The notes under the pieces were generated by a model. That model saw only the letters and a program-made list of their open reading frames with translations. It made no database searches and was not told the origin of the DNA. Shown here one piece after another: positions 26,481 through 34,863 of a stretch of 64,000 nucleotides of DNA (the stretch's first letter is position 1; every line of letters begins with the position of its first letter). The stretch is from an uncultured Alistipes sp. (GTDB lineage: Bacteria; Bacteroidota; Bacteroidia; Bacteroidales; Rikenellaceae). A program made the position numbers and the translations under genes. Location of the stretch: positions 62,001-126,000 of the forward strand of contig CALUNH010000003.1 of NCBI GenBank assembly GCA_944321965.1. Direction: 5' to 3'.

Positions 26481-26568
26481 ATTAAATGCTTAAAAATCAC
26501 GATAATACGACATAGAAAGACCCCGAAAAGCGGTGAACGCAAATAAAGAAAACGCACACCTTAAAATC

Positions 26569-26679
26569 ATGATTGAACTAGAATATGTCGACGGATTTTG
26601 GGCCGGATGGGTGGACGGCCAGTTCGTGACCATCCACAAAGACATCGAAATACTGATGAGCATCTTGCAGAATTATTGA
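26569..26679 (+). CDS. Very small phage protein (36 residues)
   Basis: The frame starting ATG ATT GAA encodes an acidic peptide with several aromatic residues (LEYVDGFWAGWVDGQFVTIH). It lies alone in the 207-base gap between the MazG-like gene and the next gene. I see only a weak ribosome site. The pattern of a tight beta hairpin with Trp suggests a real protein, but support is modest. Confidence 0.4.
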   Translation: MIELEYVDGFWAGWVDGQFVTIHKDIEILMSILQNY

Positions 26680-26687
26680 TTATTACA

Positions 26688-26978
26688 ATGAAATGCCACT
26701 ACATCTATACCAAAGATGGCGAAAAGGTGCTTATCCCGTACTGTTGGCCGGTAGTTCTTACGGGGGATATGTCGCAATGCACCTGCCGCCCTGAAAAGAC
26801 CTTTGCGGCTTTCGAACGGGAACGGTACAATGAAACCGTCAAGGCACTGCGGGCAGAAATAAAGGATTTGGAACACGAAAATGCCTACCTCAATAGGATA
26901 ATTAAAAAACTTACAAACCAAAAACGTAAAAATGAAAACTATGACGAAAGAGCAGCTTGCGGAGCTGCTGAACGGTAA
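26688..26978 (+). CDS. Cys-containing phage protein, function unknown
   Basis: The 96-residue protein has an N-terminal part with spaced Cys (MKCHYIYTKDGEKVLIPYCW; QCTCRP) that could bind zinc, and a C-terminal helix with heptads (AEIKDLEHENAYLNRIIKKL). I do not recognise a family. Its last 47 bases overlap the start of the next gene in another frame. Confidence 0.6.
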   Translation: MKCHYIYTKDGEKVLIPYCWPVVLTGDMSQCTCRPEKTFAAFERERYNETVKALRAEIKDLEHENAYLNRIIKKLTNQKRKNENYDERAACGAAER

Positions 26979-27402
26979 CGAATACCGTGATGAAATGACA
27001 AAGGAACAGGAACAGGTTGCCAAGCAAAACAATCTGTTGGTGCTGTTCGGATCATCGGATGACCTGCTTGAAATGCGAGGGGCTATCAACGATGAAATCG
27101 GATCGTATGACGGTGGAGAGTATGCGCTGGCATTGGACGGCGAACTGTATGCTGACGATGAGGAAGAAAACACCTATCACAAGGCCATAGGCAACGAGGT
27201 TCTACCCATTTCGGACGAATACGATAATGACGACAATCCCCGCCTCATTCGAGCCGAGTGGTGCCCCGACGACCAACCGGCTTTGAGTTGGCGCATTTCC
27301 TCCAATATGCCTTATACGACGTTCACGATCAAGGAGAACGGAGAACCTTACTGCGAGGGTATAATTATCGACATCGACGACATAATCTCCAACAACAAAT
27401 AA
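26932..27402 (+). CDS. Acidic phage protein, function unknown
   Basis: The 156-residue, strongly acidic protein has recognisable segments NLLVLFGSSDDLLEMRGAI, EYALALDGELY and PALSWRISSNMPYTTFTI. The overall pattern is a compact alpha/beta fold with an acidic surface, as in several DNA-mimic or host-takeover proteins, though no such role can be shown. It lies 10 bases before the next gene. Confidence 0.65.
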   Translation: MKTMTKEQLAELLNGNEYRDEMTKEQEQVAKQNNLLVLFGSSDDLLEMRGAINDEIGSYDGGEYALALDGELYADDEEENTYHKAIGNEVLPISDEYDNDDNPRLIRAEWCPDDQPALSWRISSNMPYTTFTIKENGEPYCEGIIIDIDDIISNNK

Positions 27403-27412
27403 CACAGAAGTT

Positions 27413-27784
27413 ATGAGCAATTTTGGAATGAAAATCGACCTCCTGAAGCTCAAGGGAGCGTTCCTGCGGAACTTGCAGGGCAAGACGAGCACGAAACGTT
27501 GCATCATCATCCCTGTTGATGACTGCGACGGCATGTACCTCGGGGAAAAAGGCTGCTATCTGAACATGACGGCCATCGAAATGCAGGAACCCAAGTACAG
27601 CGACACCCACTGCATCAAGCCGGACATCCCCAAGGAACGGCGAGAGGCGATGAACGAAGAGGAGATACGCAACATCCCCATCCTCGGGGGCATGAGGGCC
27701 ATCGAGCGTAAACCGCAGACAATGGCCGTGACGGGTACGTTCACAGGCGACAATTTCGCCGATGACGACGACCTGCCGTTCTAA
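27413..27784 (+). CDS. Conserved phage protein with SSB-like acidic tip
   Basis: The 123-residue protein contains KTSTKRCIIIPVDDCDGMYL and AIEMQEPKYSDTHCIK, conserved in Bacteroidota phage and mobile-element proteins of unknown role. It ends in DDDDLPF, nearly identical to the C-terminal peptide with which bacterial SSB binds its partners. Location in the replication region supports a single-strand DNA or SSB-partner-related role. This is inference from the tail. Confidence 0.7.
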   Translation: MSNFGMKIDLLKLKGAFLRNLQGKTSTKRCIIIPVDDCDGMYLGEKGCYLNMTAIEMQEPKYSDTHCIKPDIPKERREAMNEEEIRNIPILGGMRAIERKPQTMAVTGTFTGDNFADDDDLPF

Positions 27785-27812
27785 CAATCGGTGCGGACAG
27801 GCGCGAGGCAGG

Positions 27813-27833
27813 ACAGGGAGCAATCCCTGTTTT
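27813..27833 (+). terminator. Candidate intrinsic terminator
   Basis: A perfect 7-bp hairpin, ACAGGGA-GCAA-TCCCTGT, is followed by a short T run (TTTT). It lies 29 bases after the acidic-tip gene and before the nuclease gene, so it could end or attenuate the early transcript. The T tract is short. Confidence 0.5.
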
Positions 27834-27876
27834 GCCGTCCAAGCCCGAATCGGCCCGTACAAAAGACTTTCATCCC

Positions 27877-28272
27877 ATGGATAAGCAAACATACCAATCG
27901 AAGAAGAAAAGCCGACAGACGGCGAATCTGACGAAAATAAGGGACATATTCACAACCATCTGCAAGACCGACCTACATGTGGAATGTGTCAAGGAGCACC
28001 GCTTCCACCCGAAGCGCATGTGGCGATTTGACTACGCCATCCCCGAACACAAGATAGCCATCGAAGTGGAGGGCGGCGTATGGACGGGCGGTCGCCACAC
28101 ACGCCCGCAGGGCTTCCTCGGAGACATTGAGAAATACAACACCGCCACTCTCATGGGCTGGCGCGTATTCCGTGTCACGCCTGAAGACTTGTACCGGACT
28201 GCGACCATCAATCTCATTAAACAGGCCATTCAGGGGGATTATGAGCCTAAAAATCCCGATTTTTGCCCTTGA
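27877..28272 (+). CDS. Small PD-(D/E)XK-type endonuclease (DUF559/Vsr-like)
   Basis: The 131-residue protein has an endonuclease-like core. FHPKRMWRFDYAIPEHKIAIEVEGGVW supplies the D and ExE metal ligands, and YNTATLMGWRVFRVTPEDL follows as in DUF559/Vsr-fold nucleases. It may resolve branched DNA or nick at mismatches during replication and packaging. The ATG at 27877 is used because the longer frame has only a TTG start. Confidence 0.75.
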   Translation: MDKQTYQSKKKSRQTANLTKIRDIFTTICKTDLHVECVKEHRFHPKRMWRFDYAIPEHKIAIEVEGGVWTGGRHTRPQGFLGDIEKYNTATLMGWRVFRVTPEDLYRTATINLIKQAIQGDYEPKNPDFCP

Positions 28273-28299
28273 TATGGTTATTTTATAATCGTTTTTACC

Positions 28300-28307
28300 T
28301 AATTTTG
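28300..28307 (+). promoter_or_regulatory. Candidate -7 box ahead of the AdoMet synthetase gene
   Basis: TAATTTTG fits TAnnTTTG and lies 24 bases before the ATG at 28332 in an AT-rich gap. No TTTG is seen at -33. It would start the AdoMet synthetase, methyltransferase, decarboxylase and terminase transcript. Confidence 0.45.
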
Positions 28308-28331
28308 TACCAAAATCAATCCTTTAACAGT

Positions 28332-29366
28332 ATGATACGATTTTCAGAATATGTATCGCTCGGACACCCGGACAAGGTCGCAGACTACATCAGCCAGTAC
28401 CTGCTTGACCGCTACATCGAGCGAGACCCCGACTCCCGATACGCTGTCGAGGTTCAAATCAAGGGGTGGCACGTGTCGCTCGGCGGCGAGGTGACGTCCC
28501 GACATAAGATGACGGTGGATGAAATCCGCTCCCATGTTCGCGCAGCGGTAAACAACATCGGCTACACCCGAGCGTACATGGACAAGTGGGGCACGGACAA
28601 CACCATCTGCGGCGACCTGCTCGACATCGACCTGTACATCGGCCAGCAGTCCCCGGACATCGCGCAGGGCCTTTCGTCTGGATGGGGCGACCAGGGCATC
28701 TTCTTCGGTTACTATGCCTACGGCAGCGACACCTGCGGCCTCTCCCCGGAGCACGCGCTCGCCAAGGAACTGTGCCATGACCTTTTCCACAGCGGCATCG
28801 GAGGGTTGGACATCAAGACGCAGGTCGTCATGGACGACAACCGGGTCGTCAAGATCATCGTGGCCATTCCTCTGCTGGACGAGGCGGACACGGCGAAGGT
28901 CGAAAGCCTCGTCCGGAGGCACAAGGGCTGTGGGAAATGCGAGGTCATCGTGAACGGCACAGGACGCTACGTGCAGCACAGCAGCATAGCCGACTGCGGA
29001 ACGACGGGCCGAAAGCTGGCGGTGGACTTCTACGGCGGTGCGTGCCGCATCGGCGGGGGCTCTCCGTGGACGAAGGACGGCAGTAAGGCCGACCTGACGT
29101 TGAACCTGTACGCCCGTGAGCTAGCCAAGGAGGCGGCAAGGAACTGCCAATGCGACGTGTTCGTGTCACTGGCCTGCTGCATAGGAAAGAAGCAGATCGA
29201 GTTCTCCATCTGCGACGCGGCAGACAACATCATCGCGGATGGCATCGAGGAGACAGACCCGGCAGAACTCCGCAGGCACTACAAACTCGACACGCCGATA
29301 TACGCCTCCATGTGTCGCTGGGGTCTGTTCGGCCGACATCAACTCGATAAGGTATGGGAGCGATGA
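28332..29366 (+). CDS. Phage S-adenosylmethionine synthetase
   Basis: The 344-residue protein is a divergent methionine adenosyltransferase. It has GHPDKVADYISQYLLD at the N-terminus, GDQGIFFGYYAYGSDTCGLSPE in the middle, and GGGSPWTKDGSKADLT where cellular enzymes have the GGGAFSGKDP ATP loop. It should make AdoMet from methionine and ATP. It is about 40 residues shorter than host MetK. It overlaps the following methyltransferase by 4 bases (ATGA), so enzyme and consumer are translated together. Confidence 0.9.
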   Translation: MIRFSEYVSLGHPDKVADYISQYLLDRYIERDPDSRYAVEVQIKGWHVSLGGEVTSRHKMTVDEIRSHVRAAVNNIGYTRAYMDKWGTDNTICGDLLDIDLYIGQQSPDIAQGLSSGWGDQGIFFGYYAYGSDTCGLSPEHALAKELCHDLFHSGIGGLDIKTQVVMDDNRVVKIIVAIPLLDEADTAKVESLVRRHKGCGKCEVIVNGTGRYVQHSSIADCGTTGRKLAVDFYGGACRIGGGSPWTKDGSKADLTLNLYARELAKEAARNCQCDVFVSLACCIGKKQIEFSICDAADNIIADGIEETDPAELRRHYKLDTPIYASMCRWGLFGRHQLDKVWER

Positions 29367-30916
29367 AGACGGAAATCGTGAACCTGTCGCAGATACAGGT
29401 CAACTCGGCGAACCCGAGAACAATCACAGACACGAAGTTCGACAAACTCATCAAGTCGATACTCGTGCTCCCGAAGATGTTGGAACTGCGCCCCATTGTG
29501 GTGGACAGCACCTTCACGGCTCTCGGCGGCAACATGCGCTTCCGGGCGTTGTCGGCCATCGCGGACATGGACACGGCGGAGGTGCTGGCCCGGCTGTCGG
29601 ATGTGCGGGACTTTCAGAAGAAGACACAGGCGGAGCAGGGCAACCTCGTGGCGTACTGGGAGCGGTGGAAGGACAAGCCGACGGCGCACATCATCCGGGC
29701 GACCGAGCTGTCGGAAGCCGAGCAGCGGGAGTTCATCATCAAGGATAACGTCGGATTCGGAGACTGGGACATGGATGCCCTCGCCAACGAATGGGACGCG
29801 GAGGAGCTGGACGACTGGGGTCTGGACGTATGGCAAAACAAGGAGTGGGAGAACGGAAACGAGAGCGGAGGAACGAACAGCCAGCCCGCCAACGCCTCGC
29901 TGAACGACCGTTTCGTCGTGCCTCCATTCTCCATACTCGATACCCGCAAGGGATATTGGCAGGATCGTAAGAAGAAATGGCGTGATCTCATCGGCGACTT
30001 CGGCGAGAGCCGCAACGACACACTGATAACCTCTCCCGAAATCAAGTACAAGGATTTGTACCAGCGAACAAGGCAGCACCGCGAGGAGCTGGGCGTATCG
30101 TTCAAGGAGTACCTCGACAAGTACGTCCCCGATGAGGTCAAGGAGCATAAGGCGAACAAGGTCCTGTCTGCCGGGGTATCGCTGCTCGACCCCGTCATGG
30201 CGGAAATCGTCTGCCGATGGTTCGGGCTGGAAAACTGCAAGACTTTCGATTGCTTCGCTGGGGACAGCGTCTTCGGCTATGTCTCCGCTTACCTCGGCAA
30301 CGAGTTCACAGGCATTGAACTGCGCCCCGATCAGGCACAGCTCAACAGCGAGCGTGTGGATGGCATGTCCGCACGGTACATCTGCGATGACGGGCAGAAC
30401 GTTGCACAGCACATCGCCCCCCAAAGCCAAGACCTGCTATTCAGTTGTCCTCCGTACTTCGATCTCGAAAAGTACAGCGACCTCGAAAACGACGCTAGCA
30501 ATCAGGGAAGCTACGGGGATTTCATCAAGATACTTGAAAACGCCTTCAAGGCAGCGGTTGGTTGCCTGAAGGACAACCGCTTTGCCGTCATCGTTGTGGG
30601 CGACGTGAGGGACAAGTCTACGGGCTTCTATTACGACTTCTGCGGCGACATAAAGCGCATATTCCGCGAGGCGGGGATGCCTCTCTACAACGAGATTATC
30701 CTCATCGAGACGGGCGCAAGCACGGCCTTGCGTGCGAGCCGCTACATGGAAAGCCGAAAGGTGGCCAAGATGCACCAGAACATCCTCGTGTTCTACAAGG
30801 GCAACGCGAAGGAAATCAAGAAACAATTCAAAAAGATAGAGTATGCAAGCGAAGATTTGGAACTATTCAGAATGGATAGCGGAAACGAACCCGGAGGAAC
30901 TGAGGAGGAAGTTTGA
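29363..30916 (+). CDS. ParB-like domain fused to a DNA methyltransferase
   Basis: The 517-residue protein starts with a ParB/Srx-type domain (IQVNSANPRTI; ALGGNMRFRALSAI; FIIKDNVGFGDWD). It continues with an AdoMet-dependent methyltransferase: FDCFAGDSVFGYVSA as motif I (near residue 295) and SCPPYFDL (S361-CPPY) as the amino-methyltransferase catalytic motif. It is expected to modify adenine-N6 or cytosine-N4 in phage DNA. Pairing with an AdoMet synthetase and an AdoMet decarboxylase-like protein is unusual. Confidence 0.88.
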   Translation: MKTEIVNLSQIQVNSANPRTITDTKFDKLIKSILVLPKMLELRPIVVDSTFTALGGNMRFRALSAIADMDTAEVLARLSDVRDFQKKTQAEQGNLVAYWERWKDKPTAHIIRATELSEAEQREFIIKDNVGFGDWDMDALANEWDAEELDDWGLDVWQNKEWENGNESGGTNSQPANASLNDRFVVPPFSILDTRKGYWQDRKKKWRDLIGDFGESRNDTLITSPEIKYKDLYQRTRQHREELGVSFKEYLDKYVPDEVKEHKANKVLSAGVSLLDPVMAEIVCRWFGLENCKTFDCFAGDSVFGYVSAYLGNEFTGIELRPDQAQLNSERVDGMSARYICDDGQNVAQHIAPQSQDLLFSCPPYFDLEKYSDLENDASNQGSYGDFIKILENAFKAAVGCLKDNRFAVIVVGDVRDKSTGFYYDFCGDIKRIFREAGMPLYNEIILIETGASTALRASRYMESRKVAKMHQNILVFYKGNAKEIKKQFKKIEYASEDLELFRMDSGNEPGGTEEEV

Positions 30917-31121
30917 CAAGACTCTGAAAGCGTCGGGATTCAATATCCTGTGCTTCACCGACCACCACTTCGATCCGCAGGGATACACAGCACTATGGCT
31001 GCTCACGGAAAGCCATTTCGCCGTACACACCTTCCCCGAGTTCGGGAAGACCTACATCGAGCTGTCGAGCTGTAACCCCGACATGTACATGGCGTTTATC
31101 GCACTGACCAAAAATATGTAA
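30843..31121 (+). CDS. AdoMet decarboxylase (SpeD)-like protein
   Basis: The 92-residue protein aligns with the core of class 1b prokaryotic AdoMet decarboxylase. It has the self-cleavage site TESH (Glu56-Ser57-His58), then His62 in VHTFPE and Cys77 in LSSCNP. The spacing Ser to His of 5 and Ser to Cys of 20 equals that of Thermotoga SpeD (Ser63, His68, Cys83). Cleavage would create a pyruvoyl group at Ser57. It is shorter than the usual ~125 residues at the C-terminus. Phage SpeD homologues may decarboxylate other amino acids, so the substrate is open. It overlaps the methyltransferase by 74 bases. Confidence 0.8.
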   Translation: MQAKIWNYSEWIAETNPEELRRKFDKTLKASGFNILCFTDHHFDPQGYTALWLLTESHFAVHTFPEFGKTYIELSSCNPDMYMAFIALTKNM

Positions 31122-31125
31122 CGAT

Positions 31126-31722
31126 ATGAGCGCAGCACAAAGGAAGAGACAGAATCAAGTGAAGACCGCACGCCTGGAAATCGTGGCGAGGCTCTACAAG
31201 AGAGGCTACTCCGTAAGGCAGATTCGACAGGAGGTAATGACACGGCTCACGCTCCCCTCCTACAGCCTCGGGACAGTGCACAAGGATATTTCGACACTGC
31301 TGGAGGAGTGGCGAGACAACCGCCTCGGGGACATGAACGACGCCCTGCAACTGGAACTGGAGCGCATCGACGAGACCTGTCGTGAGCTGTGGGCGCAGTG
31401 GGAAAAGTCCAAGGAGGACTACAACAGGACAACGAACACCCGAAAAGGTGCTCCATCACGCAACAAGGAAACGGGTGAGAATACCGTCAAGACATACAGC
31501 ATCGAGGAACGCACGTCGAATATCATCGGATTGGGAAACCCGCAGTATATCGCCGAGATCCGCCAGCAACTTGCAGAACGGCGCAAATTACTCGGCCTGT
31601 ACGCCGCCACAAAGACCGAGGTTACGGGCAAGAACGGCTCACCGCTGATACCTGTCGAAAAGATGACAGAGGAACAGATACGGGCAGAGATTAACAGAAT
31701 ACAGGCGAGCATGAACAGTTAA
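31126..31722 (+). CDS. Terminase small subunit-like protein
   Basis: The 198-residue protein has an N-terminal helix-turn-helix (EIVARLYKRGYSVRQIRQEV) and a coiled-coil middle (QLELERIDETCRELWAQWEKSKED). The C-terminal segment (AERRKLLGLYAATKTEVTG) is often seen in small terminase subunits and related packaging proteins. Its place directly before the large terminase supports a role in recognising the packaging site. Confidence 0.75.
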   Translation: MSAAQRKRQNQVKTARLEIVARLYKRGYSVRQIRQEVMTRLTLPSYSLGTVHKDISTLLEEWRDNRLGDMNDALQLELERIDETCRELWAQWEKSKEDYNRTTNTRKGAPSRNKETGENTVKTYSIEERTSNIIGLGNPQYIAEIRQQLAERRKLLGLYAATKTEVTGKNGSPLIPVEKMTEEQIRAEINRIQASMNS

Positions 31723-31731
31723 TGAACGGCT

Positions 31732-33198
31732 ATGGGCTACGATACGGCTATGAGGTTGTTGGAACTGGAAAAGGAGTTGCACAGGAGAAGCGCGGCAGAG
31801 CGATTCCCCGTGTTTCTCGACTATGTCACGCCATCATACAGCCGACAGTGGTTCCACACGCTTATCGCCGAGAAATGCCAGCAACTTATCGACGGCACGC
31901 TGGGCACTGACCGCCTAATGCTGTTCGTGCCACCGCAGCACGGCAAGAGCGAGATAGTCAGTCGCAAGTTTCCGGCGTGGGTACTCGGACGAAACCCGCT
32001 GATGAAGATCGTCGGCAGCTCCTACTCTGCCGACCTCGCGCAGCAGTTCTCGCGCTCTATCCAGCGCACCATCGACAGCCCGGAGTATGCCGCTGTGTTC
32101 CCGAACACCTACCTGAACAACTCCAATGTACACAGCAACGCCAAAGGCGGATGGCTGCGCAACATCGACCTATTCGAGACCGTGGGTTACGGAGGCTTCT
32201 ATAAGGCTGTGGGCGTGGGCGGATCGCTTACAGGTACGCCCGTAGACCTGGGCATCATCGACGACCCCGTGAAGGACGCCATCGAGGCGGGTTCGCAGAC
32301 CTACCGCGATCGCAACTGGGAGTGGTACACGGACGTGTTCCTGACCCGTCTGCACAACCGCAGCAAGCAGATACTCATTATGACGCGCTGGCACGAGGAC
32401 GACCTCGCTGGGCGGCTCCTCGACCGCGAGGCGGACAAGTGGACGGTGGTGAGTATCCCGGCCATCCGCGAGGACATGGCCCTGTCCGAAGACCCCCGGA
32501 AGATCGGCGAGGCGCTGTGGGAGGATCGGCACTCGCTCGCACGGCTCACGGACACCGAGCGGCGCAGCCCCCGGACGTTTGCGGCCCTCTACCAGCAGCG
32601 GCCGACCATCGCCGGAGGCAACATCGTCAAGCGCGAGTGGTTCAGAAACATCTCGACACACGAGTTCAAGCGCCTGCACAACGGCGAGCCGGTGGTCTTC
32701 TTCCTCGACACCGCCTACACGGACAAGACGAGCAACGACCCGACGGGCATCATCGCCACATGCAAGATCGGCGGCGACCTGTACATCACGCACGCCCAGA
32801 AGGTGAACATGAAGTTCCCCGACCTGCTGCGCTTCATTCCGAAGTACGTCACGGAAAACGGCTACACATCCGCCAGTTCGATACGCATCGAGCCCAAGGC
32901 GAACGGCCTCTCCGTTATAGACCAACTCAAGGAGAGTACGCCGTACAACGTCGTGTGCACAAAGACCCCAAAAGACAGCAAAGAAACGCGCCTGTTCGCC
33001 GCCTCCCCGACGGTCGAGGGCGGGCGTGTGGTGCTCGTGGACGGGGCATGGAACGAGGCGTTCGTGGATGAGGTCTGCGGCTTCCCGACAAAGCCGCACG
33101 ACGAGTACGTCGACGTGCTGTGCTACGCCATAGACTACCACATCAGCAACCCGTACAAGCCGATAGACCGCAGGCGGCTGTCACGGCAGGTATACTGA
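31732..33198 (+). CDS. Terminase large subunit
   Basis: The 488-residue protein has the packaging ATPase motifs FVPPQHGKSE (Walker A, residues ~64-73), GSSYSADLAQQFSR, and LGIIDDPVKDAIEA (Walker B). Then come ILIMTRWHEDDLAGRLL and the RNaseH-fold nuclease domain with VVFFLDTAYTDKTSNDPTG and IRIEPKANGLSVID. It cuts concatemeric DNA and drives it into the prohead. Confidence 0.95.
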   Translation: MGYDTAMRLLELEKELHRRSAAERFPVFLDYVTPSYSRQWFHTLIAEKCQQLIDGTLGTDRLMLFVPPQHGKSEIVSRKFPAWVLGRNPLMKIVGSSYSADLAQQFSRSIQRTIDSPEYAAVFPNTYLNNSNVHSNAKGGWLRNIDLFETVGYGGFYKAVGVGGSLTGTPVDLGIIDDPVKDAIEAGSQTYRDRNWEWYTDVFLTRLHNRSKQILIMTRWHEDDLAGRLLDREADKWTVVSIPAIREDMALSEDPRKIGEALWEDRHSLARLTDTERRSPRTFAALYQQRPTIAGGNIVKREWFRNISTHEFKRLHNGEPVVFFLDTAYTDKTSNDPTGIIATCKIGGDLYITHAQKVNMKFPDLLRFIPKYVTENGYTSASSIRIEPKANGLSVIDQLKESTPYNVVCTKTPKDSKETRLFAASPTVEGGRVVLVDGAWNEAFVDEVCGFPTKPHDEYVDVLCYAIDYHISNPYKPIDRRRLSRQVY

Positions 33199-33226
33199 TT
33201 CGCAAAACCAACAAACACCAACGGAT

Positions 33227-34615
33227 ATGACAATCGAAGAAATCCTGAATTCAGGCGGGACAGCGGCGCAGATCATCGCCGCCCTGAAGGAAAAGGCCAT
33301 CTCCGTCCCCGTGTGGGGCGGCAGGCGCGGGCTGGTGATGGAGTTCGACCCCACCAAACACCCGGTGATGAACAAGGCCAAATACCCCGACATCGTGAAC
33401 GACGACGGCGTGGAGTATGTCACGCGCATCACCTGCGACATGCAGCGACTGGCCACCAAACGCATGACGGAGCTGGTGTGCGGCATTCCCGTGCGGCGCG
33501 TCTACAAGCCCGAGAACGACCGGCAAAAGGAGATAGCCGGGTACATGGAGAAAATCTATGAGCGTAACCGTATCGACAGCGTAAACATCGAGCGATGCAA
33601 CATGCTTTTCGCCGGGTGCGAGGTGATGACCTTATGGTACGCCGTCGAGCAGAGCAACAGCCTCTACGGGTTTCAAAGCAAGTTAAAGTTCCGCTGCCGC
33701 AACTTTTCCCCGATGCTCGGCGACGACCTCTACCCCCTATTCGACGAGTACGGCGACCTCATAGCCCTATCGGTGGGCTACACGCGCAAGAGCGGCCGCA
33801 AGATGGTACAGTACTTCGACACCTACACGGCGGCGAAACATATCAAGTGGAGCACCGCCAACGGCGACTGGGAGGAGGTTGAGAACGAGGACATCACCCT
33901 CGGCAAGATACCCGCCGTCTATGCGTTCCGCCCCACCCCCATCTGGGAGGACACCAGCCGCATCGTGTTCGAGATCGAGTGGGCGTTGAGCCGCAACGGC
34001 AACTACCTGCGCAAGAACTCAAAGCCCGTGTTCGTCGTGTTCGCCGACGAGCAGATAAACTACGGGGACGAGCAGGACGAGAACCGGGAATTCCGATCAA
34101 TCATGCAGTACCCCAAGGGCAGCACGGCGCAGTACATCACCTGGGCGCAGGCCGTGGAGAACCTGAAGTTCTACGTGACGGAGCTCCGGCAGTCGTTCTT
34201 CACGCAACTCCAGCTCCCGGACTGGTCGTACGAGAGCATGAAGGCGAGCCCGATGAGCGGCGAGAGCCGCAAGCAGCTCTTCATCGACGCGCAGCTCAAG
34301 GTTAGGGACGAGAGCGGGCGGCTGCTGGAAATGTTCGACCGTGAGGCCAACGTGGTCAAGGCGTTCCTCAAGGTCGCCCTCGGCAGTGGTTATGAGGCGG
34401 ACATCGACGCCCTGCCCGTCGAGAACGAGATCACGGCCTACACCATCACCGACGAGAAGGACACCATCACGAACCTCACGACGGCCAACGGCGGCAAGCC
34501 CCTCATCAGCCACCGCGAGAGCATCGAGATGTACGGCCACTCCACCGACGTGGACAAGACCATGCAAGAGATCGCCGAGGAGGAGGCCGCAAGCGCATTC
34601 GGACCAACCCTATAA
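33227..34615 (+). CDS. Portal protein (SPP1 gp6-like)
   Basis: The 462-residue protein has the SPP1-type portal pattern: TCDMQRLATKRMTELVCGIP near the N-terminus, NRIDSVNIERCNMLFAGCEV, the long middle domain, and an acidic C-terminus (QEIAEEEAASAF). It forms the dodecameric DNA channel at the capsid vertex. Order terminase-portal-MuF matches SPP1-like phages. Confidence 0.9.
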   Translation: MTIEEILNSGGTAAQIIAALKEKAISVPVWGGRRGLVMEFDPTKHPVMNKAKYPDIVNDDGVEYVTRITCDMQRLATKRMTELVCGIPVRRVYKPENDRQKEIAGYMEKIYERNRIDSVNIERCNMLFAGCEVMTLWYAVEQSNSLYGFQSKLKFRCRNFSPMLGDDLYPLFDEYGDLIALSVGYTRKSGRKMVQYFDTYTAAKHIKWSTANGDWEEVENEDITLGKIPAVYAFRPTPIWEDTSRIVFEIEWALSRNGNYLRKNSKPVFVVFADEQINYGDEQDENREFRSIMQYPKGSTAQYITWAQAVENLKFYVTELRQSFFTQLQLPDWSYESMKASPMSGESRKQLFIDAQLKVRDESGRLLEMFDREANVVKAFLKVALGSGYEADIDALPVENEITAYTITDEKDTITNLTTANGGKPLISHRESIEMYGHSTDVDKTMQEIAEEEAASAFGPTL

Positions 34616-34629
34616 ACCCCGATTAACCT

Positions 34630-34863
34630 ATGGCAACGAAGAGAATGACACGGAAACAGCAGCAGGAGGCAGCGAAGGCCCTGCACACCTGCCGGGAATG
34701 CACGTCCAGCTACGACTGGCACGAGAAAGGCGCGGACGGCAGGCCGTTCATGTGCCGCTGCGCATACCACAAGGAAGGCAAGTTCAGCAAGTTCCTCTCC
34801 GACCCGCAGTGCGAACACTTCAACAGGCGCATGAAGAATGGCAAAGCAACGGAAGCTGAATAA
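34630..34863 (+). CDS. Small Cys-rich phage protein
   Basis: The 77-residue basic protein has Cys pairs arranged as a zinc-binding site (CREC ... CRCAYH ... CEHF). The family is unknown, but it is a common small gene between portal and MuF genes in Bacteroidota phages. Its end overlaps the MuF gene by 26 bases. Confidence 0.7.
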   Translation: MATKRMTRKQQQEAAKALHTCRECTSSYDWHEKGADGRPFMCRCAYHKEGKFSKFLSDPQCEHFNRRMKNGKATEAE

